Notes: generated by a model from the sequence alone, not told the origin. A DNA stretch of 40,063 bases from Acetobacterium wieringae (GCF_001766835.1 NZ_LKEU01000021.1:1-40063), one strand, 5' to 3'. Positions 23,943 through 34,370 are shown, numbered from the stretch's first letter. Translations and numbers: made by a program.

Positions 23943-24926
23943 ATGAATCAAATAAGAATTAATGAAATTGAAACAGCAATAAACCGAGATTATGGGAATA
24001 TTGCCGGTATGATTGTGCAAAAAAACGGCACCAAAGTTTACGAAAAATACTTTAATGGGTATACGGCCGATAATGCAGTGCATGTCTACTCGGTAACAAA
24101 GAGCGTACTTTCGGCGCTGATCGGAATTGCCATTGATCAAGGCTATATTGGTAGCTTGGATCAGAAGGTGTTGGCGTTTTTTCCGGATTATCAGGTTAAA
24201 GACGGTGAAAAAACCATTCAGAAGATTACCCTCAAACATCTGATGACGATGACCGCTCCCTATAAGTACGAAACGGAACCGTATGAATTATTCTTTACAA
24301 GTCAAAATCCGATTCAGGATGCGCTTGATTTATTAGGTGGAAATGGCATCATCGGAGAATTCAATTATTCGGCCATTGGTGGTACCCACATTTTGGCAGG
24401 GATTCTGGCCCGGGCAACCGGTCAGTCAATTCTTGATTTTGCTGAGAAATATTTGTTTGCGCCGATGGGAATCACGGTTCCCCATAATCTGTTGTTGCGC
24501 AGTGAAGAAGAGCATATGAGAGTGATGAATGATAAAACCACCCGTGGTTGGGTGGTTGATCCCCAGGGAATTAACACGGGAAGCTGGGGTTTATTTCTGA
24601 CACCGGAGGATATGGCAAAAATCGGGCAGCTGCACTTAGACGGTGGCAGGTGGCTGGGAAAACAGCTTGTTTCAGCTGCTTGGATTGCAGAAAGCACAAA
24701 GGAGCATAGACGCTGGGATAAGCTTTTGTATGGCTATCTCTGGTGGATCATTGATGATCAGGCTCACAGCTTTGCAGCCTTGGGCGATGGTGGCAATGTG
24801 ATTTACGTCAATAACAAGAACAACATGGTGATTGCGATTGCGTCGCTGTTAGTGCCGGATGCCCGGGATTGCATTGAATTGATCAAAACGACAATTGAAC
24901 CGGCATTTGAAAACGGGATGATGTGA
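23943..24926 (+). CDS. Beta-lactamase-fold serine hydrolase
   Basis: A 327-residue class C beta-lactamase/penicillin-binding-fold protein. The nucleophile motif is Ser50-V-T-Lys53 (VYSVTKSV) and the second motif is Tyr142-Ser-Ala (NYSAIGG). There is no signal peptide or membrane segment, so it is cytoplasmic, probably an esterase or peptidase and not a resistance enzyme. AAAGGAG lies 9 bp before the ATG. The 249-bp gap before it holds only a weak hairpin with a T run near 23836-23862. Confidence 0.87.
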   Translation: MNQIRINEIETAINRDYGNIAGMIVQKNGTKVYEKYFNGYTADNAVHVYSVTKSVLSALIGIAIDQGYIGSLDQKVLAFFPDYQVKDGEKTIQKITLKHLMTMTAPYKYETEPYELFFTSQNPIQDALDLLGGNGIIGEFNYSAIGGTHILAGILARATGQSILDFAEKYLFAPMGITVPHNLLLRSEEEHMRVMNDKTTRGWVVDPQGINTGSWGLFLTPEDMAKIGQLHLDGGRWLGKQLVSAAWIAESTKEHRRWDKLLYGYLWWIIDDQAHSFAALGDGGNVIYVNNKNNMVIAIASLLVPDARDCIELIKTTIEPAFENGMM

Positions 24927-25001
24927 AATCGAAAGGATCAGTAACATAAAAACAATGAAAATGGCAGGTCTAATCTATAAAAAGAGATAATTGAGGGTAA
25001 A

Positions 25002-25118
25002 ATGAGAACACAGAAATTTAATTGTGAGCTAACCATAATGGAACAGGGTGAACATTATTTTCATACGGAAGAACAATTGGAATTTTTCAGGAGCTGGATC
25101 GAAACCCGCAATGTATAG
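25002..25118 (+). CDS. Possible 38-residue small protein
   Basis: ATG 25002 has GAGGG 6 bp upstream. The product MRTQKFNCELTIMEQGEHYF, then HTEEQLEFFRSWIETRNV, is charged and has no membrane segment. It lies between the serine hydrolase and the ketopantoate reductase in the same direction. It could be a real small protein or the head of a truncated gene. Not recognised. Confidence 0.35.
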   Translation: MRTQKFNCELTIMEQGEHYFHTEEQLEFFRSWIETRNV

Positions 25119-25173
25119 CGATTTGGGATCGAGAAAGGAATTTTTTACAATCCTTTAAAAAAGTGAGGCAAGC

Positions 25174-26100
25174 ATGAAAATAAAAAAAGTAGCGATCATT
25201 GGCTTGGGCGCTCTGGGTATTCTTTTTGGAGCCCGGATCGCCCAACAAATCGGGGATGATCTGACCATTATCGCCGATCAAAAGCGGATTAATAACTATC
25301 AGAAGAATGGTGTCTTCTGCAATGGGATACCCTGTCGGTTTTACTATAAAACACCGGAACAGGCTGAGAAAGCCGATCTGATTATTTTTGCCGTTAAAAT
25401 AAACGGATTAAGAGATGCCATCGAGGCCGTCCGGCCATGTGTCGGGCCGGATACACTGATGCTGTCACTATTAAACGGGATTACCAGTGAAGCCATTATT
25501 GGGGAAGCCTTTGGGGAAGAAAATTTGATCTGGTCCTGTGCCCAGGGGATGGACACCCTTAAATCAGGTAATGCCCTGACTTATACCAATGCCGGGATGA
25601 TCTGCTTTGGCAATCGGGCGGATGATCAACCCACTGAGAAAATAATGCGGGTTCAAGAGTTTTTTGATCGGGTGGGCATCGCCTATCAGATCGATAACCG
25701 GATGGATCGTAAAATTTGGTCGAAGTTTATGCTAAATGTTGGGGTTAATCAGGTGGTTTCAGTGTGTGGCCAGAATTTTGGTAGCGTCAAAAAATCAGGT
25801 AAAGCCCGGGATTTGATGATTGCCGCCATGGCCGAGGTCATTCCGGTGGCCAAGCAGGAAGGGGTAGCTCTGGATGAAGCGGATATCACCTACTGGCTGG
25901 GCGTGGTGGATGCCCTGAGCGATACCGGAAAGCCGTCCATGAGACAGGATGTCGAAGCCAAACGCCCCAGCGAGGTGGCGCTCTTCTCTGGAACGGTGGT
26001 GGCACTTGGTCAAAAGCATGGCATCAAGACCCCGGTAAATGCCATGCTCTACGATAAAATCATGGCCATTGAAAAGGACTATCATCAGTTTTCTAAATAG
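25174..26100 (+). CDS. panE: 2-dehydropantoate 2-reductase family protein
   Basis: A 308-residue ketopantoate reductase (PanE/ApbA). The NADPH loop is GLGALG (10-15), Lys75 in FAVKINGL contacts the cofactor, and the C-terminal helical domain has KIWSKFMLNVGVNQV with the catalytic Lys and Asn. It would reduce 2-dehydropantoate to pantoate in coenzyme A synthesis. No other pantothenate gene is nearby, and the family includes paralogues with other substrates, so the exact role is less sure than the fold. GTGAGG lies before the ATG. Confidence 0.85.
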   Translation: MKIKKVAIIGLGALGILFGARIAQQIGDDLTIIADQKRINNYQKNGVFCNGIPCRFYYKTPEQAEKADLIIFAVKINGLRDAIEAVRPCVGPDTLMLSLLNGITSEAIIGEAFGEENLIWSCAQGMDTLKSGNALTYTNAGMICFGNRADDQPTEKIMRVQEFFDRVGIAYQIDNRMDRKIWSKFMLNVGVNQVVSVCGQNFGSVKKSGKARDLMIAAMAEVIPVAKQEGVALDEADITYWLGVVDALSDTGKPSMRQDVEAKRPSEVALFSGTVVALGQKHGIKTPVNAMLYDKIMAIEKDYHQFSK

Positions 26101-26281
26101 GCGCATTTTATTTTCAAGTTTTCGGCTGTTAATATTGAAGGCAGAGCGCTCACTACTCTATCATCAAGTATTGAAAAAGGCGACTGACAATACCCCCAGG
26201 AGTATGAGACAGGGGTGTTTAGACTTTACATTACATGGCTGTTCCTGACGAACATTTCAGAAATGGCTTTGCAGGACAGCG

Positions 26282-26563
26282 TTAAGCTTTCTTTTTACCA
26301 TCGTCAATAATCTCGAGTTCTAAATAATCAAACCAGATGGATTCAATAAAATGGTCTTCACGAAACGTTGTTTTGGAAATCTGACTCAGTTCTCTTGTGT
26401 TTTTGTCAAACCACATCGGATTTTCCAGATCAAAGTCATGGCAGAAGGTTTTTAAAGCAGTTTGAATTTTTTCGTTTTCAGTTAAAGTGCTGTTATCAAT
26501 TTCAATTACTTTTTCTTCCAGAATTTTATTGCGTTTTATGAGTTTTCCCCAAATGCGAAACAT
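26282..26563 (-). CDS. Small conserved Firmicutes protein, function unknown
   Basis: A 93-residue protein starting MFRIWGKLIKRNKILEEKVI and containing NPMWFDKNTRELSQISKTTF, then IESIWFDYLELEII. Proteins of this size and layout are widespread in Clostridia without known function. GAGAGGTAATA lies before the ATG. A decayed copy of its second half, with part of the same upstream sequence, lies at 32505-32590 before selO. Confidence 0.65.
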   Translation of the reverse strand: MFRIWGKLIKRNKILEEKVIEIDNSTLTENEKIQTALKTFCHDFDLENPMWFDKNTRELSQISKTTFREDHFIESIWFDYLELEIIDDGKKKA

Positions 26564-26751
26564 AGTATTACCTCTCGTTCATTGATGTGCTATTATATAA
26601 TTGGAATGCATTTTTAAATGCTTATAAACAAACATATCTTAGAGTATACGGGGTGACGAGAGAAATGTAAAGCGAATTGCGTTTTCGCTTGAAGAATGGG
26701 ATGGGAACGAAACGTCTCAAGCCATGCCGAAGAACACAAAAGGAGAAAAGA

Positions 26752-27639
26752 ATGGAGTTTAAGGAAAAATATCAGCTTTATGCGTTAATCACAATTGCGT
26801 GCTGGTCACTGGCTTATGTGCTGACCCGGCTGGCCTTAACCTATTTTTCAGTTTATAGTCTGGGATTTTTGCGTTACCTGATCGCCTCACTGAGCTTGCT
26901 GGGTGTGGCTGTTCTGATAAAGATGAAAATGCCCAAAAAACGCGATTGGCCGATGTTTCTCTTGTCCGGAGCGCTGGGATTTTTTCTCTATATGATCTTT
27001 TTTAATCAGGGTCAGCAGATGGTTTCGGCAGCCACTGGCAGTATTATCATTGCCACCGCACCAGTTTTTACGGCGTTGTTGGCCCGTATCATTTATCGGG
27101 AAAAGCTGACGTGGCTGCAATGGTTGGCGATCGGACTGGAATTTTGTGGGGTGGCCTATTTAACGCTGATTGATGGGGCTTTGTCAATAAATATCGGGGT
27201 CTTGTGGCTTTTTTTGGCAGCGTTGGTTTTAAGCTTTTACAATCTTTTTCAGCGGAAGCTTACAAAAGCCTATGCCCCCCTGGAAACTGCGACTTACAGT
27301 ATTTGGGGGGGAACGATTCTGTTGGCGGTCTTTCTGCCGGGGTCGATGCACCAGGCAATCAATGCACCACCGATCCAATGGGTCTATGTTCTAATCCTGG
27401 GGGTATTCTCCAGTGCCATTGCCTACGTTGCCTGGACAAAGGCCCTGTCCCTGGCTGAAAAGACCTCTCAGGTCAGCAATTATATGTTTTTAACGCCTTT
27501 TCTGACCAGTATACTGGGTTTTTTAATTGCCGGTGAAATCCCCGAGCAGTCGACAGTGATTGGTGGGGTCATTATTTTAGTGGGTGTTTTTTTGTTTAAT
27601 CATGGGGAGCGGTTAAAAAATTCAGAAAATGTTAGCTAA
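26752..27639 (+). CDS. EamA-family (DMT) transporter
   Basis: A 295-residue protein with ten hydrophobic segments in two EamA repeats (residues about 8-140 and 150-285), the 10-TMS drug/metabolite transporter layout. ATG 26752 was chosen because AAAGGAG lies 8 bp upstream, which removes 25 unsupported residues from the longer frame. The family exports amino acids, nucleotides or drugs; the substrate cannot be told. It is followed by the second QueG-like gene in the same direction. Confidence 0.88.
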   Translation: MEFKEKYQLYALITIACWSLAYVLTRLALTYFSVYSLGFLRYLIASLSLLGVAVLIKMKMPKKRDWPMFLLSGALGFFLYMIFFNQGQQMVSAATGSIIIATAPVFTALLARIIYREKLTWLQWLAIGLEFCGVAYLTLIDGALSINIGVLWLFLAALVLSFYNLFQRKLTKAYAPLETATYSIWGGTILLAVFLPGSMHQAINAPPIQWVYVLILGVFSSAIAYVAWTKALSLAEKTSQVSNYMFLTPFLTSILGFLIAGEIPEQSTVIGGVIILVGVFLFNHGERLKNSENVS

Positions 27640-27764
27640 AACGAGCGGTATAACAGGATTGGAAGAATCAGAATGCCGATAAACCGCTTGACACAAGAAA
27701 GAAGATAACGCACCATTGGTACAAATAAGGTACAAAAAGTAAAATGAGCATGAATGGAGGGCAT

Positions 27765-28451
27765 ATGAAAGAAGCAATCAGAAAAAAAGTTTTAGATCTG
27801 GGTGCGGATGTTTGTGGTTTTGCCGGTATCGAACGATTTATTGAGGCCCCGGCGGGTTTTCACCCACACGATCTTTATCGTGACTGCCAGGTGGTTGTGG
27901 TAATGGGATTTGCATTGCCTAAGGGACTGTATGAGGTGAAACCGGATTTATTATATGGCTATTTTAATAATCTGACCATTCCCAAAATCGATCAGATATT
28001 AATGATGGCAGCACGAATTATCGAAGATACATATAATGCGACGGCGGTTCCGGTGCCCTGTGATTGGCCATATGATTATTGGAACAGTGAAGAAATGGAA
28101 GGTCGGGGCTTAATCTCCATGAAACATGCGGCAGTGAATGCTGGGCTTGGAACCATGGGCAAAAATACCATGTTACTGAATGAAGCGTTTGGGAACCGAT
28201 TAACTGTCGGGGCAATTCTGTCGGATCTCAAGATCACATCCGATAGCTATGCTGAACCGCTTTGTCTGGAGGGGTGTACGCGCTGTTTGACAAGTTGTCC
28301 GGCTCAGGCACTAAATGAAGGGACGGTTACTCAGAAGTTGTGCCGCAGGAATACTTATGGAACAAACGCAAAAGGGTTTGAAACGGTGCTATGTAATACC
28401 TGCCGTAGCGTCTGTCCAGTGCGCTTTGGGAAAACGACAGTGATTGGCTGA
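27765..28451 (+). CDS. QueG-like iron-sulfur reductase (short form), paralogue
   Basis: A 228-residue paralogue of the protein at 23019, collinear along its length (GADVCGFAGIERF, CDWPYDYWNSEEMEGRGLIS, GLGTMGKNTMLLNEAFGNRL). Both cluster motifs are kept (C-x3-C-x2-C-x3-CP, then C with C-x2-C-x3-CP). The start at 27765 aligns with the other copy and has GGAGGG 3-4 bp upstream, which is short; the earlier ATG at 27744 has no ribosome site. Substrate unknown. Confidence 0.8.
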   Translation: MKEAIRKKVLDLGADVCGFAGIERFIEAPAGFHPHDLYRDCQVVVVMGFALPKGLYEVKPDLLYGYFNNLTIPKIDQILMMAARIIEDTYNATAVPVPCDWPYDYWNSEEMEGRGLISMKHAAVNAGLGTMGKNTMLLNEAFGNRLTVGAILSDLKITSDSYAEPLCLEGCTRCLTSCPAQALNEGTVTQKLCRRNTYGTNAKGFETVLCNTCRSVCPVRFGKTTVIG

Positions 28452-28533
28452 ACTGGATGAGCAGTCTTGATTTACGGGATTGGAAAAGTCTGGATTAACC
28501 ATAAAATCTAACTAAATTTGAAAGGAGTCTCAG

Positions 28534-29280
28534 TTGGAACGAAAATATATTGCCAGTGTACGACTCAGCTCGCCGGTGGCTGAAGACTCCTATCTTCATC
28601 AGCTGATGGTGGTAAGCCATTTAAGGCAAATGAAGGAGTTGTGCTTTCGCAGTCCGGTAACCTTTCTGGTTGGTGAAAACGGAAGCGGAAAGTCAACGCT
28701 TTTGGAGGCGATTGCAGTGGCCTTTGGCTTTAATGCTGAGGGTGGAAGCCGCAATTTTAACTTTTCAACCAGTGCCACGCATTCGGACTTGCATCAGCAT
28801 TTGACCATTACGCGAAATGCGTATCCCAAGGATGGTTTTTTCTTGAGGGCGGAGAGTTTCTATAATGCAGCCAGCTATTTGGACGAGGTTTACGAAGCGG
28901 AACTTGGGAGCCAGGTAAAAACAGCTTATGGTGAGCGGTCGCTGCATAAGCAGTCTCACGGGGAGAGCTTTCTGGCCTTGGTAGCCAACCGCTTTAGGGG
29001 TCAGAGTCTTTATCTACTGGATGAGCCGGAAGCGGCACTCTCGCCCAGTCGGCTGATGACTCTGCTGGTGCAAATCAATGACTTGGTCAAAAAGAAGTCA
29101 CAGTTTATTATTGCCACCCATTCCCCGATTCTGATGGCTTATCCGCAGGCGGAAATCTATCAGTTATCAGAGAGCGGTATTGATACGGTCAATTATCGGG
29201 AGACCGAACATTATCAACTGACCCGGCGTTTTCTTGAGAATCCGGAAAAGATGCTCCATTATCTTTTGGCTGAGGAATAA
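28534..29280 (+). CDS. ABC-type AAA ATPase
   Basis: A 248-residue ATPase of the AAA_23/SMC-related stand-alone type. Walker A is VGENGSGKST, the signature-like motif is SHGESFLAL, Walker B is LYLLDEPEAALS and the H-loop is IIATHSPILM. There is no transmembrane partner, so it is not a transporter. Members of this group act in DNA repair, defence or stress, or are of unknown function. The start is TTG 28534 with AGGAG 7 bp upstream. It ends before a shared terminator. Confidence 0.83.
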   Translation: MERKYIASVRLSSPVAEDSYLHQLMVVSHLRQMKELCFRSPVTFLVGENGSGKSTLLEAIAVAFGFNAEGGSRNFNFSTSATHSDLHQHLTITRNAYPKDGFFLRAESFYNAASYLDEVYEAELGSQVKTAYGERSLHKQSHGESFLALVANRFRGQSLYLLDEPEAALSPSRLMTLLVQINDLVKKKSQFIIATHSPILMAYPQAEIYQLSESGIDTVNYRETEHYQLTRRFLENPEKMLHYLLAEE

Positions 29281-29378
29281 GGACCCGACTTCCCTTTAAT
29301 ATGCCGTAAGATGAGAAACATCATAAGCGGAGTTGACCCGGTTACTCGAAATCCGAAATAAAAAAATCTTGCCAATAA

Positions 29379-29410
29379 AAAAAACAGCGGCTCAAAGTTC
29401 GCTGTTTTTT
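29379..29410. terminator. Bidirectional terminator
   Basis: An 11-bp perfect stem AAAAAACAGCG / CGCTGTTTTTT about a 10-base loop, with a T run on both strands. It lies between the convergent ATPase and chemoreceptor genes. Confidence 0.85.
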
Positions 29411-29442
29411 TATTATCTTCTGACAATAAATGTGATGTCAGG

Positions 29443-32325
29443 CTAGTATTTGTCGTTGTCATCATCCAGATTGATCGTAATTTCAGACGAAGGTGAACGG
29501 GTGGTTTTTACGGGTTGGATAACTGTTTCCGTTTCGCATGAATGCAATGTGCTTGAACGCGATGTGTTGGAATCCTTGATTTTAAAGGCAGCCACCATCT
29601 GTTTAAGCATTTCAGCCTGGCCGGAAAGCTCTTCGCTGGCGGCGGCACTTTCTTCAGCGGTGGCCGAGTTGGTTTGAACGACCTCGGATACCTGTTCAAT
29701 GCCCCGGTTGATCTGGGCGATTTCAGTGGCTTGGTCGTTCGATGCCTGGGCAATGCTGCCAACCAGATCGGTCACTTTTTGGATTTGAGTCAAGATTTCA
29801 TTGAGGCTTTCTGCGGTTTGATCGGCAATTTTTGTGCCTGCATTGACTCTGTCAATGGAGCCTTCAATCAGACCGGTGGTTTCTTTAGCGGCTTCAGCGC
29901 TGCGGGCAGCCAGACTGCGGACTTCCTCGGCAACCACCGCAAAGCCCTTGCCATGCTGGCCCGCCCGGGCGGCTTCAACGGCGGCGTTCAGAGCCAGAAT
30001 ATTGGTCTGGAAGGCGATATCATCGATGACTTTGATGATCTTGGAAATGCTTTTTGAAGAGTCGTTAATGTCCACCATGGCGGCAACCATCTTATCCATC
30101 TGATCATTACTCACTTCAGCATTACTTCGAACCTGCAAGGCCAGATCATTGGCATCATTGGCATTGATGGCATTTTTCTTGGTTTCCGCAGCGACTTCTT
30201 CAATGGAAGCGGTCAGTTGCTGGATCGCACTGGCCTGTTCGGTGGTCCCCTGGGACAAGGCCTGACCACCATCGGAAATCTGCTGGGAGCCGATTTCAAC
30301 CTGACTGGCGGCAATATTAATGTCGGATATGGTGGCGCTGAGATTGGAGGTGATGTCGTTCAGAGCTGTTTTGATGGCCTGAAAGTCCCCTAGATAGTCG
30401 GTGGTGATGTGCTGATCGAGGTTCCCCCGGCCGATGTCTTCTAAGGTAGTGGTGATTTCACTGATATAGCGTTTGAGGAAGTCGACGGTTTGATTCATAT
30501 TGTCCTTGATAATGGTATAATCGCCCTGATAAGTCCCTACCATCCCGGCGCTCAGGTTCCCCCGGGCCAGCTCGGTTAAGGTCGCTGATGCTTCCTGAAT
30601 TGGTGCTACCACGGCATCAAGCGTGGCATTGACGCCGTCAACAATCTGGGCAAAATCGCCCTGATGTTTGCTGATATCCGCCCGGGTATTGAGGTTGCCT
30701 GCGGTACCGGCCTGGGCCAGCATGCCAACGTCTTGAACCAGTGCCTTGATCGATGCCACACATTGACTGACAGCGTCGCTGATGATCTGGAAGGTATTAT
30801 AGGTTGTCTGAGTATCGGCGTCACAGGCGGCAAGATCAATAATAATATCGGTATTCCCCTGGGAAAGTTTGGTGAGTTCGGTCACCAGTTTTTGGGTTTG
30901 TTTTTGCTGATAATCCGAGATTTTTATCATCCGCCGTTCTTCTGTGCGGATGGCCGTCAGATCGGTGATAAATTCCATGGCACCAATAATTTTTCCGGAA
31001 TGATCGGTAATTGGCAATCCGGTATATGAAATATCAAGATCTAAACCATTTGGGTGTGCATCGGTTTCGCTGGTTGCTGCACTACCGGTACGCATCGCCC
31101 GGGTGCAGGCACAGTTTTCCGAATGGCAATCAGATGTCTTAAATAGACGGTAACAAGGTTGGCCGAGGACTTCTTTTTTGGAAAGGCCTGCCGTCTGAGC
31201 ACCGGAATCATTCATATAGAGAATTTCGAAGTTATTATTAATGATAAGAACCGGGTTGGGCATGACATCAATGTAGCCAACCAGTGAATCCATCATTGCA
31301 TTGACTCCGCTAATGATTTCTCTAAACCCGCCCATAAAGGAATCTGCCGTGCCGCGTGTGTCCAGACGTCCCTCCACTGCGGCCTGGGACAGGAAGGTTG
31401 ATTCCGTAATCAGATCACGGATGGTTGCAATGGTCTTTATCAGTGCGGGTGAGACTTCGTCCCGGTCATCTTTGGCTTCAAGCGTTGCCGAAACATCGCC
31501 TTCGGAAATCTGGTTCATGGTTGCAATCACCACCTTTTGCAGATCATCTGCCAGTCCGTCCATCGCCATGGCCATCTGGCCAATTTCATCACGGCTGTTC
31601 ATATTCAGCCGCTCGCCCAAATGACCGAGCCGCATTTCTTTGATCATATACTCGGCTTTTTTAAGCATACGGCTGATGGCTATACTGAGGAAAAAACCCA
31701 AAGACAGGGCCATTAGAACGCCGATCACCATCAAGGCCGTCATGGTGGTTACAACGTTGTTTGTCTGGTTGTGATTGGCTTCAGAAAGTTCTTGACCATC
31801 CTCCACTGTCATATCGTGGAGTTCTTCCAGGGCATCCTGTTCGGCCTGCGAGGCAATTCCGAGAGCCCCGGTAGTTGCGATCCGGGCAAGGGCTTCTTCG
31901 TCCTGATTCTGGCCAGCCAAGGCCATCACCGCTTCCAGCTCGGTCGCATAAACCTGACGGGAATCGATGAACTGCTGATACAGTTGCTGCATCTCCTCAT
32001 CGAGAATATTCTGTTCAAAGGACTCGGATAGTTGGGTAATTTGTTCACGGCTCGTAGCGATTTTATCGGCATTCTCCGCAATGATTGCGGGGTCATCGGA
32101 AATGATCATATCTCTGATGTAGCTATTGATCTTCCCAAACTCAATACCCATGTCGCCACTGGCCGAGGTTGGCAGCGTCACGTGTTCATACAGTTTCGAG
32201 CTGGATGCATCCAATGCTTTTATATTTGAGATCCCCACATAGCCGACAATGCCGACGATGGCAGTAACCAGCATAAATCCGGCTAAAAGTTTTGTTCTGA
32301 TCTTCATGTTGTAAAACCATTTCAT
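29443..32325 (-). CDS. Methyl-accepting chemotaxis protein with PAS domain
   Basis: A 960-residue transmembrane receptor. TM1 is about residues 13-32 and TM2 about 191-217, with a 4-helix-bundle sensor between them outside the cell. HAMP (218-270) follows, then a PAS domain (350-460) containing the cysteine group C391, C400, C405, C407 ([12 protein letters not shown]). Further HAMP-like repeats reach residue 660, and the signalling domain has the hairpin tip [20 protein letters not shown]. No CheR-binding pentapeptide is at the C-terminus (LDDDNDKY). It should relay to CheA through CheW, which are not in this window. AGGAG lies 8 bp before the ATG. Confidence 0.93.
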   Translation of the reverse strand: MKWFYNMKIRTKLLAGFMLVTAIVGIVGYVGISNIKALDASSSKLYEHVTLPTSASGDMGIEFGKINSYIRDMIISDDPAIIAENADKIATSREQITQLSESFEQNILDEEMQQLYQQFIDSRQVYATELEAVMALAGQNQDEEALARIATTGALGIASQAEQDALEELHDMTVEDGQELSEANHNQTNNVVTTMTALMVIGVLMALSLGFFLSIAISRMLKKAEYMIKEMRLGHLGERLNMNSRDEIGQMAMAMDGLADDLQKVVIATMNQISEGDVSATLEAKDDRDEVSPALIKTIATIRDLITESTFLSQAAVEGRLDTRGTADSFMGGFREIISGVNAMMDSLVGYIDVMPNPVLIINNNFEILYMNDSGAQTAGLSKKEVLGQPCYRLFKTSDCHSENCACTRAMRTGSAATSETDAHPNGLDLDISYTGLPITDHSGKIIGAMEFITDLTAIRTEERRMIKISDYQQKQTQKLVTELTKLSQGNTDIIIDLAACDADTQTTYNTFQIISDAVSQCVASIKALVQDVGMLAQAGTAGNLNTRADISKHQGDFAQIVDGVNATLDAVVAPIQEASATLTELARGNLSAGMVGTYQGDYTIIKDNMNQTVDFLKRYISEITTTLEDIGRGNLDQHITTDYLGDFQAIKTALNDITSNLSATISDINIAASQVEIGSQQISDGGQALSQGTTEQASAIQQLTASIEEVAAETKKNAINANDANDLALQVRSNAEVSNDQMDKMVAAMVDINDSSKSISKIIKVIDDIAFQTNILALNAAVEAARAGQHGKGFAVVAEEVRSLAARSAEAAKETTGLIEGSIDRVNAGTKIADQTAESLNEILTQIQKVTDLVGSIAQASNDQATEIAQINRGIEQVSEVVQTNSATAEESAAASEELSGQAEMLKQMVAAFKIKDSNTSRSSTLHSCETETVIQPVKTTRSPSSEITINLDDDNDKY

Positions 32326-32836
32326 TATAAACGCTCCTATTTTTATTTAAATTATAATAATTATAAACTAAAACTGGTTAATAATCAAGATGTTTACCCG
32401 ATGTTTATGTAAATAATATGTAAATTTCGTTCGGTTGTGTTTAGTTTTATGACTATTATAAATAAAATCATTTTGACCAGCAGCATCAGCGGACTGAGTT
32501 TACTGAGGATTGAGGATAAACTGGTCTTCACGAAAGTTGTCTTGGAAATCTGATTAAGCTCTTTAGTATTTTTATCAATCCACATCATAATGCGCGATTA
32601 CATCCGGATAAACATTGTTTAAATGCCTGTAAAATGGACATATGTTGAGTATAAGGACTGGAGAGGGAAAAAGTAAAGAAGATTGGTCGTTTTGATATGG
32701 AATGGCAGTGTGTCATTTCTGTGGTCATGCCATCACAAATGTGCTAGTGGTCTAAAAGACGGAGGCGCAATCAGAAATGGCACCTTGCTTCAGGTTACCT
32801 GGAGCCTTGAGTGAAGCGAAAGGAATGGTTACTACA
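32326..32836. other. 511-bp gap with a decayed gene copy
   Basis: Besides the leaders of the chemoreceptor and of selO, this region holds a remnant of the small conserved gene found at 26282, plus the sequence that precedes it there (TTTAAATGC, ACATAT, GAGTATA in the same order). No promoter or riboswitch could be assigned to selO. An imperfect hairpin of ATGGCA with TGCCAT is near 32703-32734. Confidence 0.45.
32505..32590 (-). pseudogene. Decayed copy of the small conserved protein gene
   Basis: Minus-strand reading gives MWIDKNTKELNQISKTTF, then in another frame REDQFILNPQ, matching MWFDKNTRELSQISKTTF, REDHFIES of the gene at 26282. One base is missing at the TTTCGTGAAGAC step, so the frame shifts, and both ends are lost. 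Confidence 0.65.
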
Positions 32837-34300
32837 ATGGAAAAAAATGACAGCGGTTGGAATTTGGAAAATAGTTACGCAAAATTGCCGGAATTATTCT
32901 ATACCCCACTTAAATTAGAAACAGTCAGTGCGCCGCGACTAGTTATTTTGAATCAGCGTTTGGCAGAAGAGCTTGGTTTGAATGCCGAAGTGCTAAGGAG
33001 TCAGGCCGGGATTGATATCTTAGCCGGTCAGGCTTTACCGGAAAATGCGAAACCGATCGCTCAGGCTTATGCCGGGCATCAATTTGGCTATTTCACCATG
33101 CTTGGCGATGGCCGGGCGATGCTGATTGGCGAACAGATCACACCAGCCGGCCAGCGTTTTGATATCCAACTCAAAGGATCAGGGAGAACGCCTTATTCCC
33201 GCAGTGGCGATGGTAAAGCGGCATTGGGCCCGATGCTGAGGGAATATCTGATCAGTGAAGCGATGCATTATCTGGGCATTCCGACGTCACGCAGTTTGGC
33301 AGTGGTGACAACCGGTGAACCGGTCTATCGTGAAAACTTGCTCAAAGGGGCTGTTTTAACCCGGGTGGCAGCCAGTCATATTCGGGTCGGGACCTTTGAA
33401 TATGCCGCTCAGTGGGGCACCACCGCCGATGTTAAAGCTCTGGCCGATTATACCATTAACCGCCATTTCCCCGGGCTTTTGGCGGAATCAAACCGCTATC
33501 TGGGTTTACTGGATGCAGTCATCAAAGCCCAGGCGGCGCTGATTGCCAAATGGCAGCTGGTCGGTTTTATTCACGGGGTTATGAACACTGATAATGTGAC
33601 CATCAGTGGCGAAACCATCGATTATGGGCCCTGTGCCTTTATGGATCACTATGATCCGACCACGGTATTCAGTTCCATTGATCTGCAGGGACGCTACGCC
33701 TATCGGAATCAACCCAATATTGGCTTATGGAATTTGGCCCGCCTGGCCGAAACCTTAATCCCGTTAGTCGATGACAATCAGCAACAGGCGCTACAATTAG
33801 TCGAAGACTCACTGCGCATCTATCCGTCATTGTATCAGGCCGACTGGCTAAAGGGAATGCGCTTAAAGCTGGGCATTGCCAATGAAGATCCGCAAGACGA
33901 GCGGTTGATTGCCGACTTATTGGGATTAATGAAGGCGTATCAGGCCGACTATACCAATACCTTTGTTGATTTAACCCTTGAGAAAACCCAATCGTCTGAA
34001 TTATACGAAAGTGATGCCTTTAAAGAGTGGCTGAAGCGGTGGCAAGCCCGCCTCGAAAGACAGGAGCAGACAAATGATGACAGCAAACAGTTAATGAAAC
34101 AGGCAAATCCGGTGGTCATCCCCAGAAATCATCAGGTTGAAAAAGCTTTGCAAGCGGCTAATGAACAGGATGATTTCACGCCTCTGCAGCGGTTATTGGC
34201 AGTGTTGCAAGCACCATACGACTATCATTCGCTTAATCAGGAGTTTATGACCCCACCCGAACCATCCAATCATCCCTATAAGACTTATTGCGGGACATGA
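32837..34300 (+). CDS. selO: SelO (YdiU/UPF0061) protein adenylyltransferase
   Basis: A pseudokinase-fold enzyme of 487 residues. The flipped nucleotide site is visible as [20 protein letters not shown], the Lys motif as [20 protein letters not shown], and the metal-site residues in [20 protein letters not shown]. SelO transfers AMP from ATP to Ser, Thr or Tyr of other proteins and is linked to redox stress. The end is YKTYCGT, with Cys in the position where some homologues carry selenocysteine. ATG 32837 was preferred over 32777 because the family starts near the [14 protein letters not shown] block; AAAGGA lies 12 bp upstream, so the start is not certain. Confidence 0.9.
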   Translation: MEKNDSGWNLENSYAKLPELFYTPLKLETVSAPRLVILNQRLAEELGLNAEVLRSQAGIDILAGQALPENAKPIAQAYAGHQFGYFTMLGDGRAMLIGEQITPAGQRFDIQLKGSGRTPYSRSGDGKAALGPMLREYLISEAMHYLGIPTSRSLAVVTTGEPVYRENLLKGAVLTRVAASHIRVGTFEYAAQWGTTADVKALADYTINRHFPGLLAESNRYLGLLDAVIKAQAALIAKWQLVGFIHGVMNTDNVTISGETIDYGPCAFMDHYDPTTVFSSIDLQGRYAYRNQPNIGLWNLARLAETLIPLVDDNQQQALQLVEDSLRIYPSLYQADWLKGMRLKLGIANEDPQDERLIADLLGLMKAYQADYTNTFVDLTLEKTQSSELYESDAFKEWLKRWQARLERQEQTNDDSKQLMKQANPVVIPRNHQVEKALQAANEQDDFTPLQRLLAVLQAPYDYHSLNQEFMTPPEPSNHPYKTYCGT

Positions 34301-34346
34301 TTTTTAAATAAGGCATTGTTTCAAAACAAAGATGGAAACGATGGGG

Positions 34347-34370
34347 ATGACGAACAAAATGTCCCCCGTG
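34347..34370 (-). repeat. Palindromic repeat copy R10, divergent
   Basis: ATGACGAACAAAATGTCCCC then CGTG keeps one arm and the GTCCCC core; the second arm is worn. It lies 46 bp after selO, followed by a terminator. Confidence 0.4.

Noticed and set aside
23943..24926. Beta-lactamase resistance gene
   Set aside because: No signal peptide and the class C second motif is changed to YSA; more likely a cytoplasmic hydrolase.
32640..32836. Riboswitch or T-box upstream of selO
   Set aside because: No conserved core of a known class was found and the hairpin is imperfect.
4174..34370. Repeats as a CRISPR array
   Set aside because: Copies are kilobases apart, in both orientations and without regular spacers or cas genes.
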